A stretch of DNA of 15,625 bases, taken from assembly GCA_937895775.1 (NCBI GenBank), contig CALBLD010000104.1:1-15625 (forward strand), written 5' to 3'. Origin of the DNA: an uncultured Clostridia bacterium. Lineage in GTDB: Bacteria > Bacillota > Clostridia > Oscillospirales > CAG-272. The position numbers and the translations under genes were made by a program. Under the pieces are notes generated by a model. That model was not told the origin of the DNA, ran no database searches, and saw only the letters and a program-made list of their open reading frames with translations. Positions 6,608 through 13,223 of this stretch are shown here, piece after piece (position 1 is the first letter of the stretch; each line of letters starts with the position of its first letter).

Positions 6608-7534
6608 TTATTTGAGAAATCCGTTTATGATCTCATTTTCGGCTTCCTTCTCGGTAAGACCGAGAGTCATGAGCTTGACAAGCTGCTCGCCGGCGATCCT
6701 GCCGATCGCCGCCTCATGCATGAGAGCGGCTTCGGGATTTGCTGCAACTATCCTCGGTATCGCGCTGACCGTCGCCTTGTCCATGATGATCGCGTCACAT
6801 TCGGTTCTGCCGTTACAGCGCGCATTGCCGACGACCTGTGAATTGAACTGCTGTGAAGAGTTCTCCTTAGCCACCGATCTTGACACAACGTGAGCGGTCG
6901 AGCCGTCGCCGTGAAGATCAACTTCAAAATTCGTAACCGCGTGCTGTCTGCCGTGAGTCATTATCTTTTCATGTATGACGAGCGATGCCGATTCACCGAC
7001 GCTTGCCGTCGTTACCCGTTCGGTTGAGTCTATTCCGCCGATCTGGGCGGTTTCCATCTGCATGTACGCGCCTTTTCCGAGGCGAACTATCGTTGTCGGG
7101 TTCATGACATTTTCTCCGTTGCCGTCGCCCTGACCGTAATGCTTTTCGATATACTTGACCCGCGCCCCATCTTCAAGATAAAAGGCATGGATGCCGCTGT
7201 GCTCGGACTTTCCGTTTCCGCAATTGTCTATACCGCAGCCCGCGACTATCACAACATCGGCATTTCTGCCTACATGAAAGTCGTTGTAAACAAGATCCGA
7301 AAATCCGGTCTGATCGAGAATAACCGGAATGTGTACCGATTCGTTTACGGTGTTTTCGTCGATGTAAATGTCAATTCCCGACTTGCCGTCTGTTTTCGGG
7401 ACGATGTGTATATGCTCGCTGTCGCGCCTTCCGAAAGCCTTTCCGTCAATTCGCAGATTGTATGCGCCCTTCGGTACTCCCTCAAGGTCCGCGACCTGCT
7501 TAAGCAGTTCAAGCTGTATTTTATCAAGTTCCAT
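6608..7534 (-). CDS. smsB: SmsB / SufB-SufD-family Fe-S cluster scaffold
   Basis: A 308-residue SufB/SufD-fold protein, shorter than the SufB of full SUF operons, that with its ATPase partner should form a scaffold on which Fe-S clusters are built in the cytoplasm. The core is the right-handed beta-helix, seen as many short strands with Gly turns (about 50-250). Family landmarks are GNARCNGRTECDAII (236-250, Cys240 and Cys246 as candidate ligands) and EAALMHEAAIGRI (268-280), where His273-Glu274 match the HEA motif at the SufB/SufD interface. The C-terminal LTEKEAENEIINGFL is the usual SufD-like helical end. AAAGGAAAA lies before the ATG. It is 31 bases after the ATPase gene and there is no SufD, SufS or SufU nearby, so this matches the two-gene SmsCB type described for anaerobes and archaea. 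The symbol follows that type; sufB would be an equally usual label. Confidence 0.88.
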   Translation of the reverse strand: MELDKIQLELLKQVADLEGVPKGAYNLRIDGKAFGRRDSEHIHIVPKTDGKSGIDIYIDENTVNESVHIPVILDQTGFSDLVYNDFHVGRNADVVIVAGCGIDNCGNGKSEHSGIHAFYLEDGARVKYIEKHYGQGDGNGENVMNPTTIVRLGKGAYMQMETAQIGGIDSTERVTTASVGESASLVIHEKIMTHGRQHAVTNFEVDLHGDGSTAHVVSRSVAKENSSQQFNSQVVGNARCNGRTECDAIIMDKATVSAIPRIVAANPEAALMHEAAIGRIAGEQLVKLMTLGLTEKEAENEIINGFLK

Positions 7535-7565
7535 TCTGACTTTTCCTTTCTTCGATGACAGATAA

Positions 7566-8282
7566 TCAGCAGGTTCCGACGACGCGGCAGGGCGCCGCCG
7601 ATATCCCCGTACCGGTTATAAGCGGCATTATTTCGTCCTTCGTGCCGATATCCGCGATGGTTCCGTCCTTAAGCAGTACGATCTTGTCGGCAATGTTGAG
7701 TATGCGTTCCTGGTGTGATATAATTATTATCGAGCCGTGATTTTTCTCGTACATCGATTCAAATACCTTTATAAGGCTGTTGAATGACCAGAGGTCGATT
7801 CCCGCCTCCGGCTCGTCAAAAACCGTAAGCCTTGTCGAACGCGCAAGCGCCATGGCTATCTCTATGCGCTTCAGCTCGCCGCCCGAAAGAGAAGCATTTA
7901 CTTCCCTGTTCACGTAATCCTTTGCGCACATTCCGACCTCGGAAAGATATGCGCAGGCGGCGGCAGCCGACAGCTTTTTGCAGCTTGCAAGCGAAAGCAG
8001 GTCGGTTACCGTTATCCCCTTGAAGCGAACCGGCTGCTGAAAGGCAAAGGTTATTCCCGCACGGGCGCGATCCGTTATCGACATTTTTGTTATGTCCTGC
8101 CCGTCAAACAGAATTTCGCCCTCGTCGGGAGTCAGTATGCCCGCAATCAGCTTTGCAAGCGTCGATTTGCCAGAGCCGTTCGGTCCCGTTATCGCAACGA
8201 ACCGTTCGTTTACCGTAAGATTTATCCCTTTAAGTATCGGAGTTCCCCCCGCCGAGTATGATAGGTTTTTTATTTCAAGCAT
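7566..8282 (-). CDS. smsC: SmsC / SufC-family Fe-S assembly ATPase
   Basis: A 238-residue ABC-type ATPase without membrane domain, which drives cluster assembly together with SmsB. All ABC motifs are intact: Walker A GPNGSGKS (33-40), Q-loop FAFQQPVRFKG (79-89), signature LSGGELKRIEIAMALA (132-147), Walker B with D-loop LTVFDEPEAGID (152-163) and switch His190 in IIIISHQE. FQQP followed by a short loop and the signature LSGGELKR are typical of SufC rather than of transport ATPases. The ribosome site is weak (AAGGACGG about 15 bases upstream of ATG 8282). It is the first gene of the smsCB transcript and has its own promoter at 8336-8364. No cysteine desulfurase is encoded within the window, so the sulphur donor must lie elsewhere. 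Confidence 0.92.
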   Translation of the reverse strand: MLEIKNLSYSAGGTPILKGINLTVNERFVAITGPNGSGKSTLAKLIAGILTPDEGEILFDGQDITKMSITDRARAGITFAFQQPVRFKGITVTDLLSLASCKKLSAAAACAYLSEVGMCAKDYVNREVNASLSGGELKRIEIAMALARSTRLTVFDEPEAGIDLWSFNSLIKVFESMYEKNHGSIIIISHQERILNIADKIVLLKDGTIADIGTKDEIMPLITGTGISAAPCRVVGTC

Positions 8283-8335
8283 TTGATTTTGACCGTCCTT
8301 CCGGATGATATGTCAGGTTATATCCGTGACATTGT

Positions 8336-8364
8336 ATTTTAACATATTATTCACCAAAAATCAA
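8336..8364 (-). promoter_or_regulatory. Sigma-A-type promoter of smsCB
   Basis: On the minus strand, TTGATT (8364-8359), 17 bases, TAAAAT (8341-8336) with an extended -10 TGT. The predicted leader (about 8329-8283) contains an imperfect inverted repeat near 8302-8327 (CGGATATA with ATATCatCCG). The TAACATAT at 8340-8347, inside the promoter, matches half of the tetR palindrome. Confidence 0.7.
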
Positions 8365-8413
8365 CTGTTCTTTTCGCTTTTTGAGCTTTTTTTGTTTTTT
8401 TCCGATTTTCCTA

Positions 8414-8441
8414 TTGACTTTTTCATCCGGAAGTGTATAAT
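8414..8441 (+). promoter_or_regulatory. Sigma-A-type promoter of the tetR-ABC operon
   Basis: TTGACT (8414-8419), a 16-base spacer and a perfect TATAAT (8436-8441). Transcription should begin near 8448, directly before the palindrome at 8454-8467. Confidence 0.8.
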
Positions 8442-8453
8442 ATCAATTGTTAT

Positions 8454-8467
8454 ATAACATATGTTAT
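8454..8467. promoter_or_regulatory. Palindromic operator candidate, probably for the TetR protein
   Basis: ATAACATATGTTAT is a perfect 14-base palindrome centred at 8460/8461, about 6-19 bases after the expected transcript start and just before the ribosome site AAAGGAG. Size, symmetry and place fit an autoregulatory TetR-family operator. Assignment to the adjacent TetR protein is inference. Confidence 0.6.
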
Positions 8468-8482
8468 TTAAAGGAGAAGCAT

Positions 8483-9067
8483 ATGCCGCCGAAAACAAAG
8501 TACACAAAGGAAGCGATAGTATCGGCAGGACTTGAGCTTGTCAGGCAGGACGGGATCGACTCGCTCAACGCAAGAAATCTTGCGGCGAGGCTCGGTTCAT
8601 CGACCCAGCCGGTGTTCAGCCGATTTCCGGACATGGACAGTCTTAAATCGGCTGTAGTGGAAGCCGCGGGAAGCTTTTTCTCCGACTATGTGCAGAGAGC
8701 AATGGAAAATGCGGTCGGAATGCCGAAGTACAAGGCGAGCGGTCTTGCCTACATCAGATTTGCGTCCGAGGAACGGGAGCTGTTCAGACTGCTTTTCATG
8801 ACACCGGGGAACTCGGACGGCGACGGAAAGATCGCTCCGCTTGCAGACAGGCTTGCGGATATTGTCTCGGGTGACACGGGAGCGGATCATGACAGTGCGA
8901 TGCTTATCCACTGCGAAAACTGGGTATTTGTACACGGTCTTGCGGTAATGAGTGCCGCGGGATCAAACGACTGGCAGCAGTCGCTGATCGAAAGAATGGT
9001 CTCGGATGTCTATCTCGGGCTGAAAAAAATATATTCCGAAAGAGAGGAAAAACGGATTGAAGAATGA
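8483..9067 (+). CDS. TetR/AcrR-family transcriptional regulator
   Basis: A 194-residue one-component regulator. Residues 7-55 form the TetR DNA-binding domain: TKEAIVSAGLELVRQDG (helix 1), SLNARNLAARLGSSTQPVFSRFPDMDSLKSAV (helix-turn-helix with a helix 3 QPVFSRF, then the conserved next-helix start DMDSL). The rest (60-194) is an all-helical ligand domain with the family-like VFVHGLAVMSA (about 148-158). AAAGGAGAAG before ATG 8483 decides the start over the in-frame ATG at 8447, which overlaps the operator. It is the first gene of an operon with an ABC ATPase and permease, so it probably controls this transporter in response to a compound exported or sensed by it. The inducer cannot be predicted. 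Confidence 0.9.
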   Translation: MPPKTKYTKEAIVSAGLELVRQDGIDSLNARNLAARLGSSTQPVFSRFPDMDSLKSAVVEAAGSFFSDYVQRAMENAVGMPKYKASGLAYIRFASEERELFRLLFMTPGNSDGDGKIAPLADRLADIVSGDTGADHDSAMLIHCENWVFVHGLAVMSAAGSNDWQQSLIERMVSDVYLGLKKIYSEREEKRIEE

Positions 9068-9902
9068 AAATGTGCTTGAAATAATCGGGCTGTGCAAAAA
9101 ATACCCGAAATTTACGCTTGACAATGTAAGCTTTTCGGTCAAGAAAGGCGAAATTATGGGTTTCATCGGGCGCAACGGCGCAGGAAAAACCACAACAATC
9201 AAGTCGGTTCTCGGACTGGTAAATCCGGACGGCGGTGAAGTCCGTTTTTTCGGCAAGCGTATGTGCGAGGGCGAAAGCGAAATAAAACAGCAGATCGGCT
9301 ACGCCTGCGGGTCTATCGGATATTATCCGAGGCGCAGGCTTTGCGACACGGTTGCGGTCACGCGGCGTTTTTACGGCAATTTTGACGAAACGCTCTACAA
9401 AAAACACCTGTCCGACTTTTCAATAGACGAAAGCAAACGTCCGATTGAACTTTCGGAGGGTATGAAGGTCAAATTCAATCTTGCGCTTGCACTTTCACAC
9501 CACGCAAAGCTTCTGATCCTTGACGAACCGACAAGCGGGCTTGATCCCGTTTCCCGCGAGGAACTGCTTGAAATATTTCTTTCACTTGCAAACGACGGTG
9601 TATCAATTCTGTTTTCGACACATATTACATCCGATCTCGTCAAATGCGCGGATTCGGTAACCTACATAAAGGGCGGCAGGATCGAGGCATCGATGCCGAT
9701 CGGAGAATACACCGACGGTTACAGGCTTGTCCGCTTTGATACGGAGCCGTCAGAGGACGAAAGAAGGGTTCTGCACGGAATATGCCGCTCAAGGGACGGC
9801 TTTACCGGACTTGTAAGAACCTGTGACACGGAATCGTTCAACGAAAAGCCGCTTGCACAGCCGACGCTTGAAGAAGTAATGGTACACCTTGAAATGCAAT
9901 GA
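9057..9902 (+). CDS. ABC transporter ATP-binding protein (ABC-2 exporter type)
   Basis: A 281-residue ATPase that would power the permease encoded next. Motifs: Walker A GRNGAGKT (38-45), signature LSEGMKVKFNLALAL (132-146), Walker B with D-loop LLILDEPTSGLD (152-163), switch His189 in FSTHI. The signature has EGM in place of GGQ, as in YtrB/BcrA-like exporters. After about residue 205 comes a C-terminal extension of about 75 residues, common in these exporters. The start is TTG at 9057, with AGAGG (9043-9047) 9 bases upstream; this overlaps the tetR stop by 11 bases, so the two are translationally coupled. The nearby ATG at 9064 is in another frame and soon stops. Substrate unknown; antimicrobial-peptide or lipid export is common for the family. 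Confidence 0.92.
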   Translation: MKNENVLEIIGLCKKYPKFTLDNVSFSVKKGEIMGFIGRNGAGKTTTIKSVLGLVNPDGGEVRFFGKRMCEGESEIKQQIGYACGSIGYYPRRRLCDTVAVTRRFYGNFDETLYKKHLSDFSIDESKRPIELSEGMKVKFNLALALSHHAKLLILDEPTSGLDPVSREELLEIFLSLANDGVSILFSTHITSDLVKCADSVTYIKGGRIEASMPIGEYTDGYRLVRFDTEPSEDERRVLHGICRSRDGFTGLVRTCDTESFNEKPLAQPTLEEVMVHLEMQ

Positions 9903-9930
9903 ATTAACCGAAGCCCCGGAGGACACAAAC

Positions 9931-10584
9931 ATGAAAAATCTGCTTTACAAAGAATTTACCCTTGCGGCGTCGCCGCTCACATACATATTCATTGCCTTTT
10001 CGGTCATGGTATTTATCCCCGGCTATCCGATACTTGTCGGTGCCTTTTTCGTCTGCCTCGGCATATTTTACTCATTCAGAAACGCGCGCGAGGACGGAGA
10101 TGTGACATACACTGCCCTTCTGCCCGTCAGAAAGAGTGATGTTGCGGTCGCAAAATGCCTGTTCTCGGTGGCGGTCGAGATGATATCCTTTCTGCTTTGT
10201 CTCATATTCGCATGCATCAGATCAACCGTACTCGTCTCTGTCGGACCCTACCGCACAAATCCGATGCTCCCCGCAAATTTTGTATATCTCGGAGCCGTAC
10301 TCGTAATATTTGCGCTTTTCAACTCTGTTTTCATTTCCGGATTTTACAGAACCGCATACAGGCTCGGCGGTCCGTTCATAGCCTTTTCGGTTGCGGCGTT
10401 TGCGGTCATAACCGCCGCCGAGGCTCTTTGGCATTTCCCGGGACTCGGCGTTCTCGGCGGTGTCGCCGATGGCAGAACACACATCCGCGCCCTCGTTTTT
10501 GCGATCTGCGCTCTGTTTTACATCGCCGCAACCCTGCTCTCGATAAGATCATCGGGAAGAAAGTTCGAAAAAATCGACCTCTGA
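9931..10584 (+). CDS. ABC-2-type permease
   Basis: A 217-residue membrane protein with about six helices: roughly 13-30, 33-48, 72-96, 116-137, 147-165 and 187-204. It fits the ABC2_membrane_5-like family: an opening of MKNLLYKEFTLA, a short first hairpin, then FRNAREDGDVTYTALLPVRKSDVAVAKC, in which a cytoplasmic loop (LPVRKSDVAVAK) is the family's typical motif. GGAGG is 8 bases before ATG 9931; the in-frame ATG at 9889 would lie inside the ATPase gene and lacks a ribosome site. With the ATPase it should form a half-size exporter dimer under TetR control. No terminator follows; the mscL promoter starts three bases after its stop. Confidence 0.88.
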   Translation: MKNLLYKEFTLAASPLTYIFIAFSVMVFIPGYPILVGAFFVCLGIFYSFRNAREDGDVTYTALLPVRKSDVAVAKCLFSVAVEMISFLLCLIFACIRSTVLVSVGPYRTNPMLPANFVYLGAVLVIFALFNSVFISGFYRTAYRLGGPFIAFSVAAFAVITAAEALWHFPGLGVLGGVADGRTHIRALVFAICALFYIAATLLSIRSSGRKFEKIDL

Positions 10585-10586
10585 TA

Positions 10587-10615
10587 TTGACAAAAGAAGC
10601 AACCGATGTTAAAAT
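10587..10615 (+). promoter_or_regulatory. Sigma-A-type promoter of mscL
   Basis: TTGACA (10587-10592), 17 bases, TAAAAT (10610-10615) with an extended -10 TGT. The -35 lies immediately after the permease stop codon, and the predicted transcript start (about 10622) is only about 14 bases before the mscL ATG. Confidence 0.8.
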
Positions 10616-10635
10616 GAGCAAAAGGGAGTGATGAT

Positions 10636-11235
10636 ATGTCGAAGAAAAAAACAAATGTGCAGAACATCTCCGAATACGGGAGTGAGTTCCGCAAATTCAT
10701 AAACAAGGGCGACATATTTGATCTTGCCGCCGCGATCGTGATCGGTGCTTCCTTCAACGCGATAGTAAGTTCGCTCGCAAACAATCTGATAACGCCGTTC
10801 ATAAGCTATTTTATAAGCGATATCAATCTGACCGATCTGAAGCTCATCCTGCGTCCCGCAGTGACCGATGAGTCGGGAGCCGTGATCTCTTCCGAAATAT
10901 CGGTAAACTACGGCAGTTTTTTGCAGGCGGTCATACAGTTTCTCATAACCGCCGTCTTTGTCTTTGTCTTTCTTAAAATAATCAAAGCGGTACGCGGACA
11001 TTTCGAAAAAATCGAAAACGCGGCAAAGGCGGGAGTCCGCCGCCGCAAAAGATTTCTGTTCTGGAAGATAAAAGACAAGGCACCCGAGCCGGAAAAGAAG
11101 GAGGAGCCGAAAAAACCCACCGAAGCGGAACTTCTCGAAAAGATACTCACCGAGCTTCAGATACAGAACGGAACCCTTCCCGAGTCCGAAAAGCCGGACG
11201 ACAGCGAAAAAGAACAGGAAAAACAGACAACATGA
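10636..11235 (+). CDS. mscL: Large-conductance mechanosensitive channel MscL
   Basis: A pentameric membrane valve that releases solutes on hypo-osmotic shock. EYGSEFRKFINKGDIFDLAAAIVIGASFNAIVSSL (13-47) matches the MscL N-terminal helix and first membrane helix; Leu30 aligns with the Escherichia coli gate Leu19, Ile34 with Val23 and Ala33 with Gly22. Helix 2 is SFLQAVIQFLITAVFVFVFLKIIK (94-117). AELLEKILTELQIQ (164-177) is the C-terminal bundle helix. At 199 residues it is longer than the usual 120-150. The extra length is a basic stretch (KAGVRRRKRFLFWKIKDK, 131-148), a Glu/Lys/Pro linker (149-162) before the bundle, and an acidic tail. GGGAGTGAT precedes the ATG. It is monocistronic with its own promoter and terminator. 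Confidence 0.93.
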   Translation: MSKKKTNVQNISEYGSEFRKFINKGDIFDLAAAIVIGASFNAIVSSLANNLITPFISYFISDINLTDLKLILRPAVTDESGAVISSEISVNYGSFLQAVIQFLITAVFVFVFLKIIKAVRGHFEKIENAAKAGVRRRKRFLFWKIKDKAPEPEKKEEPKKPTEAELLEKILTELQIQNGTLPESEKPDDSEKEQEKQTT

Positions 11236-11243
11236 CAGATTAC

Positions 11244-11280
11244 AAGCCCGAGCCCGCAGAACGCGGAGTCGGGCTTTTCT
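11244..11280 (+). terminator. Intrinsic terminator of mscL
   Basis: AAGCCCGA (11244-11251) pairs with TCGGGCTT (11269-11276); an inner CCGC/GCGG helix can stack inside. The 3' side ends in TTTTCT. It lies 9 bases after the mscL stop. Confidence 0.85.
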
Positions 11281-11330
11281 GCAAATGAAAAACATGTCCC
11301 GATCGGTATGGTTTGTGTCGTCTTCTGCAA

Positions 11331-11359
11331 TTGACTTTTTTGAAAAAATAGGTGATAAT
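11331..11359 (+). promoter_or_regulatory. Sigma-A-type promoter of the aldolase-deacetylase-AraC operon
   Basis: TTGACT (11331-11336), 17 bases, GATAAT (11354-11359). Transcription should start around 11366, directly in front of the folded leader at 11369-11421. A CATGTCCCGA sequence (11293-11302) lies about 30 bases upstream of the -35. Confidence 0.7.
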
Positions 11360-11368
11360 TAGGTCAAA

Positions 11369-11421
11369 CGGGACAAAAGTATGCAAATTCGGAGGCTTGC
11401 CGACGAATTTGAGATGTCCCG
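11369..11421 (+). ncRNA. Structured 5' leader of unknown class
   Basis: The transcript should begin almost at the base of a long hairpin. Outer helix: CGGGACA (11369-11375) with TGTCCCG (11415-11421). Then an asymmetric internal loop of 8 bases (AAAGTATG) against 3 (AGA). Inner helix: CAAATTCG (11384-11391) with CGAATTTG (11404-11411), capped by a tandem G-A/A-G mismatch, two G-C pairs and a CTTG tetraloop. The pairing is visible in the sequence. It is not a lysine riboswitch (far too short) and I recognise no other class. It may be a small cis-regulatory RNA, or the outer arms may be a DNA operator. Confidence 0.5.
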
Positions 11422-11450
11422 AATCTGCAAAAACAGGAGAGACGAATGCC

Positions 11451-12398
11451 ATGAAGATATCCGTTCCGGATGAAAAAAAGACAAAAACCGTCGCCGACGG
11501 CATATGGCCGACGATGATAACCCCCTACACGGAGGACGGTAGGATCGATTATTCGCAAGTCGAAAGACTTATCGAATTCTATTATGAAAACGGCATGACC
11601 GGTATATTTGCCATATGCCAGTCAAGCGAAATGTTTTTCCTTGATGAAAAAGAAAGACTGGAGCTTGCCGATTTCATTTTAAAAGCAAACAAAGGCAGGA
11701 TGGACATTGTCGTCGCGGGTACTGTTGACGACGACCTTGAAGATCAGCTTTCGTTTGCGAAAAAGGCGGCAGAGCTCGGACCCGATGCCGTCGTCTTTCT
11801 GAGAAACAGGCTGTCTGATGATTTTCGCGGCGACCTTTCGAAGATAATCGCCGCGATGCCGTCCGACATGCCGCTCGGAATGTACGAATGCCCCTACCCT
11901 TTCAAACGCTATCTTACCGACGACGAGGTAAAAGCGATCGCCGACACCGACAGATTCGTCTTCCTTAAGGATACCGTCTGCGACATTGCGGCAATGCGCC
12001 GCCGCGCAAAAATCGTTGAGGGCAGCAGTTTCAAGCTGTACAATGCGAACGGAGCCACCTTTTATGATTCTGTCCTTGCGGGCTACAACGGGTACAGCGG
12101 AATAATGGCTAACTTCCACCCCGATCTTTACGCATGGGTATACAACAATATAAACGATCTGCGCGCCCCGATCGTTGCGAGGATGCTCGGCGTGATGTCG
12201 CTGATCGAATGTCGCGGCTATCCCATATGCGCAAAAACATATCTGCGCCGCTTTGAGGGCTTCGACATGACCGACATCTGCCGTTCTGTCAGCTACAACG
12301 GGGTTCCCGCGCTTGACGACGAGCTTTACGATGTCTTCTGCCTCGGCGAATACATCAGAGAAGAAATAATAAAAACCGGAACTCACCGGAAACAATAA
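11451..12398 (+). CDS. DHDPS / N-acetylneuraminate-lyase-family aldolase
   Basis: A 315-residue class I (Schiff-base) aldolase or synthase barrel. The reactive Lys is Lys173 in FLKDT, and the helper Tyr is Tyr145 in GMYECP. The phosphate/carboxylate loop, GTTGE in DapA, is here ICQSSE (55-60), so the specificity differs from true dihydrodipicolinate synthase. WPTMITPYTEDGRID (19-33) is the family N-terminal signature. AGGAGA (11435-11440) and the family N-terminus support ATG 11451 over the in-frame ATG at 11352, which precedes the predicted transcript start. A Met-Pro-stop mini-frame (11446-11454) overlaps this start. Next to a deacetylase, an AraC regulator and a sialidase-like protein, a catabolic 2-keto-3-deoxy-acid lyase role (sialic-acid-like or other acidic sugar) is more likely than lysine synthesis; this is inference. 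Confidence 0.85.
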   Translation: MKISVPDEKKTKTVADGIWPTMITPYTEDGRIDYSQVERLIEFYYENGMTGIFAICQSSEMFFLDEKERLELADFILKANKGRMDIVVAGTVDDDLEDQLSFAKKAAELGPDAVVFLRNRLSDDFRGDLSKIIAAMPSDMPLGMYECPYPFKRYLTDDEVKAIADTDRFVFLKDTVCDIAAMRRRAKIVEGSSFKLYNANGATFYDSVLAGYNGYSGIMANFHPDLYAWVYNNINDLRAPIVARMLGVMSLIECRGYPICAKTYLRRFEGFDMTDICRSVSYNGVPALDDELYDVFCLGEYIREEIIKTGTHRKQ

Positions 12399-12419
12399 AA
12401 ACAAAAGGAGATTTTTACT

Positions 12420-13223
12420 ATGGCAGGATTTACGGTAAAATCGGGATTTTACAAGGACGGAAAAAAGAGAGCGCTCACAATGTCCTATGACGACGGGGCA
12501 CCCGAGGACAGAATACTTGTCGGCATATTCAACGACTACGGCATCAGGGGTACCTTCCATCTGAACTCCGCACGCGTTATGGCGGGCAACAGCATAACCG
12601 CCGAGGAAGTCGGCGAGCTTTACCGCGGACACGAAGTTGCGGTACACTGCGTAAATCATCCCTTTCTCGAACAGCTTCCCAAGGAATCGGTCGTGTACGA
12701 AATATTTGAGGATCGCCGCAATCTCGAATCGCTTGTAAAATATCCCGTGCGCGGGATGTCCTACCCTTTCGGGACATATTCGAACGACGTTATCTCAACG
12801 GCAAAATCGCTCGGCATCTGCTATTCGAGAACAGTCAGATCGACAAACGGCTTCGGCGTACCGAACGACTTCATGCAGTGGAACCCGACCTGCCATCACA
12901 ACGGCGGAATAATCGAAAAGCTCGACCAGTTCGCAAATTACAGATTCAACGGCGCACTCTTCTATGTCTGGGGACACAGCTTTGAGTTTGCGAGAAACAA
13001 CAACTTCGATATGATGAAGAGTTTCTGCGAAAAGGCGTCCGCTCTTGACGGCGTATGGTTTGCGACAAACATAGAGCTTTACGATTACATAACCGCGGTG
13101 CGTTCGATCGTCCTCACCGCCGATCGCGACATCGCCTACAATCCGACCGCAACCGATGTATGGTTGGATGTAAACGGCGAGGCTGTCATGATCCCTGCGG
13201 GCAAGAGCGTAAGCTTCAGATGA
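12420..13223 (+). CDS. Polysaccharide-deacetylase-family (NodB/CE4-like) protein, cytoplasmic
   Basis: A 267-residue metal-dependent deacetylase-like protein. Motif 1 is SYDDG (22-26, Asp24 as base and Asp25 as metal ligand). Motif 2 is HCVNH (76-80, His76 and His80 as metal ligands). Motif 3 is RGMSYPFG (111-118). WGHSFEF (184-190) looks like the later catalytic-His motif. The CE4 metal triad is thus intact. There is no signal peptide, unlike wall- or chitin-acting members, so the substrate is probably a small imported or internal sugar. The last about 40 residues form a beta-rich tail. AAAGGAG stands before the ATG, 21 bases after the aldolase stop. Its stop overlaps the AraC start (ATGA). 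N- or O-deacetylation of the aldolase pathway's sugar would be a sensible role, but is not shown. Confidence 0.87.
   Translation: MAGFTVKSGFYKDGKKRALTMSYDDGAPEDRILVGIFNDYGIRGTFHLNSARVMAGNSITAEEVGELYRGHEVAVHCVNHPFLEQLPKESVVYEIFEDRRNLESLVKYPVRGMSYPFGTYSNDVISTAKSLGICYSRTVRSTNGFGVPNDFMQWNPTCHHNGGIIEKLDQFANYRFNGALFYVWGHSFEFARNNNFDMMKSFCEKASALDGVWFATNIELYDYITAVRSIVLTADRDIAYNPTATDVWLDVNGEAVMIPAGKSVSFR

Noticed and set aside
8302..8327. IscR/Rrf2-type operator in the smsCB leader
   Set aside because: The inverted repeat is imperfect, with a two-base insertion, and no such regulator gene is nearby.
10609..11295. 228-codon minus-strand open frame opposite mscL
   Set aside because: It crosses the mscL terminator and promoter and its product is Phe/Leu/Arg-rich without family features; mscL is certain.
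11360..11450. Lysine riboswitch or T-box before the DapA-like gene
   Set aside because: The leader is about 85 bases, far too short for either, and lacks their conserved loops.
11679..12659. 326-codon minus-strand open frame opposite the aldolase and deacetylase genes
   Set aside because: It spans the junction of two well-supported plus-strand genes and has no recognisable domain.
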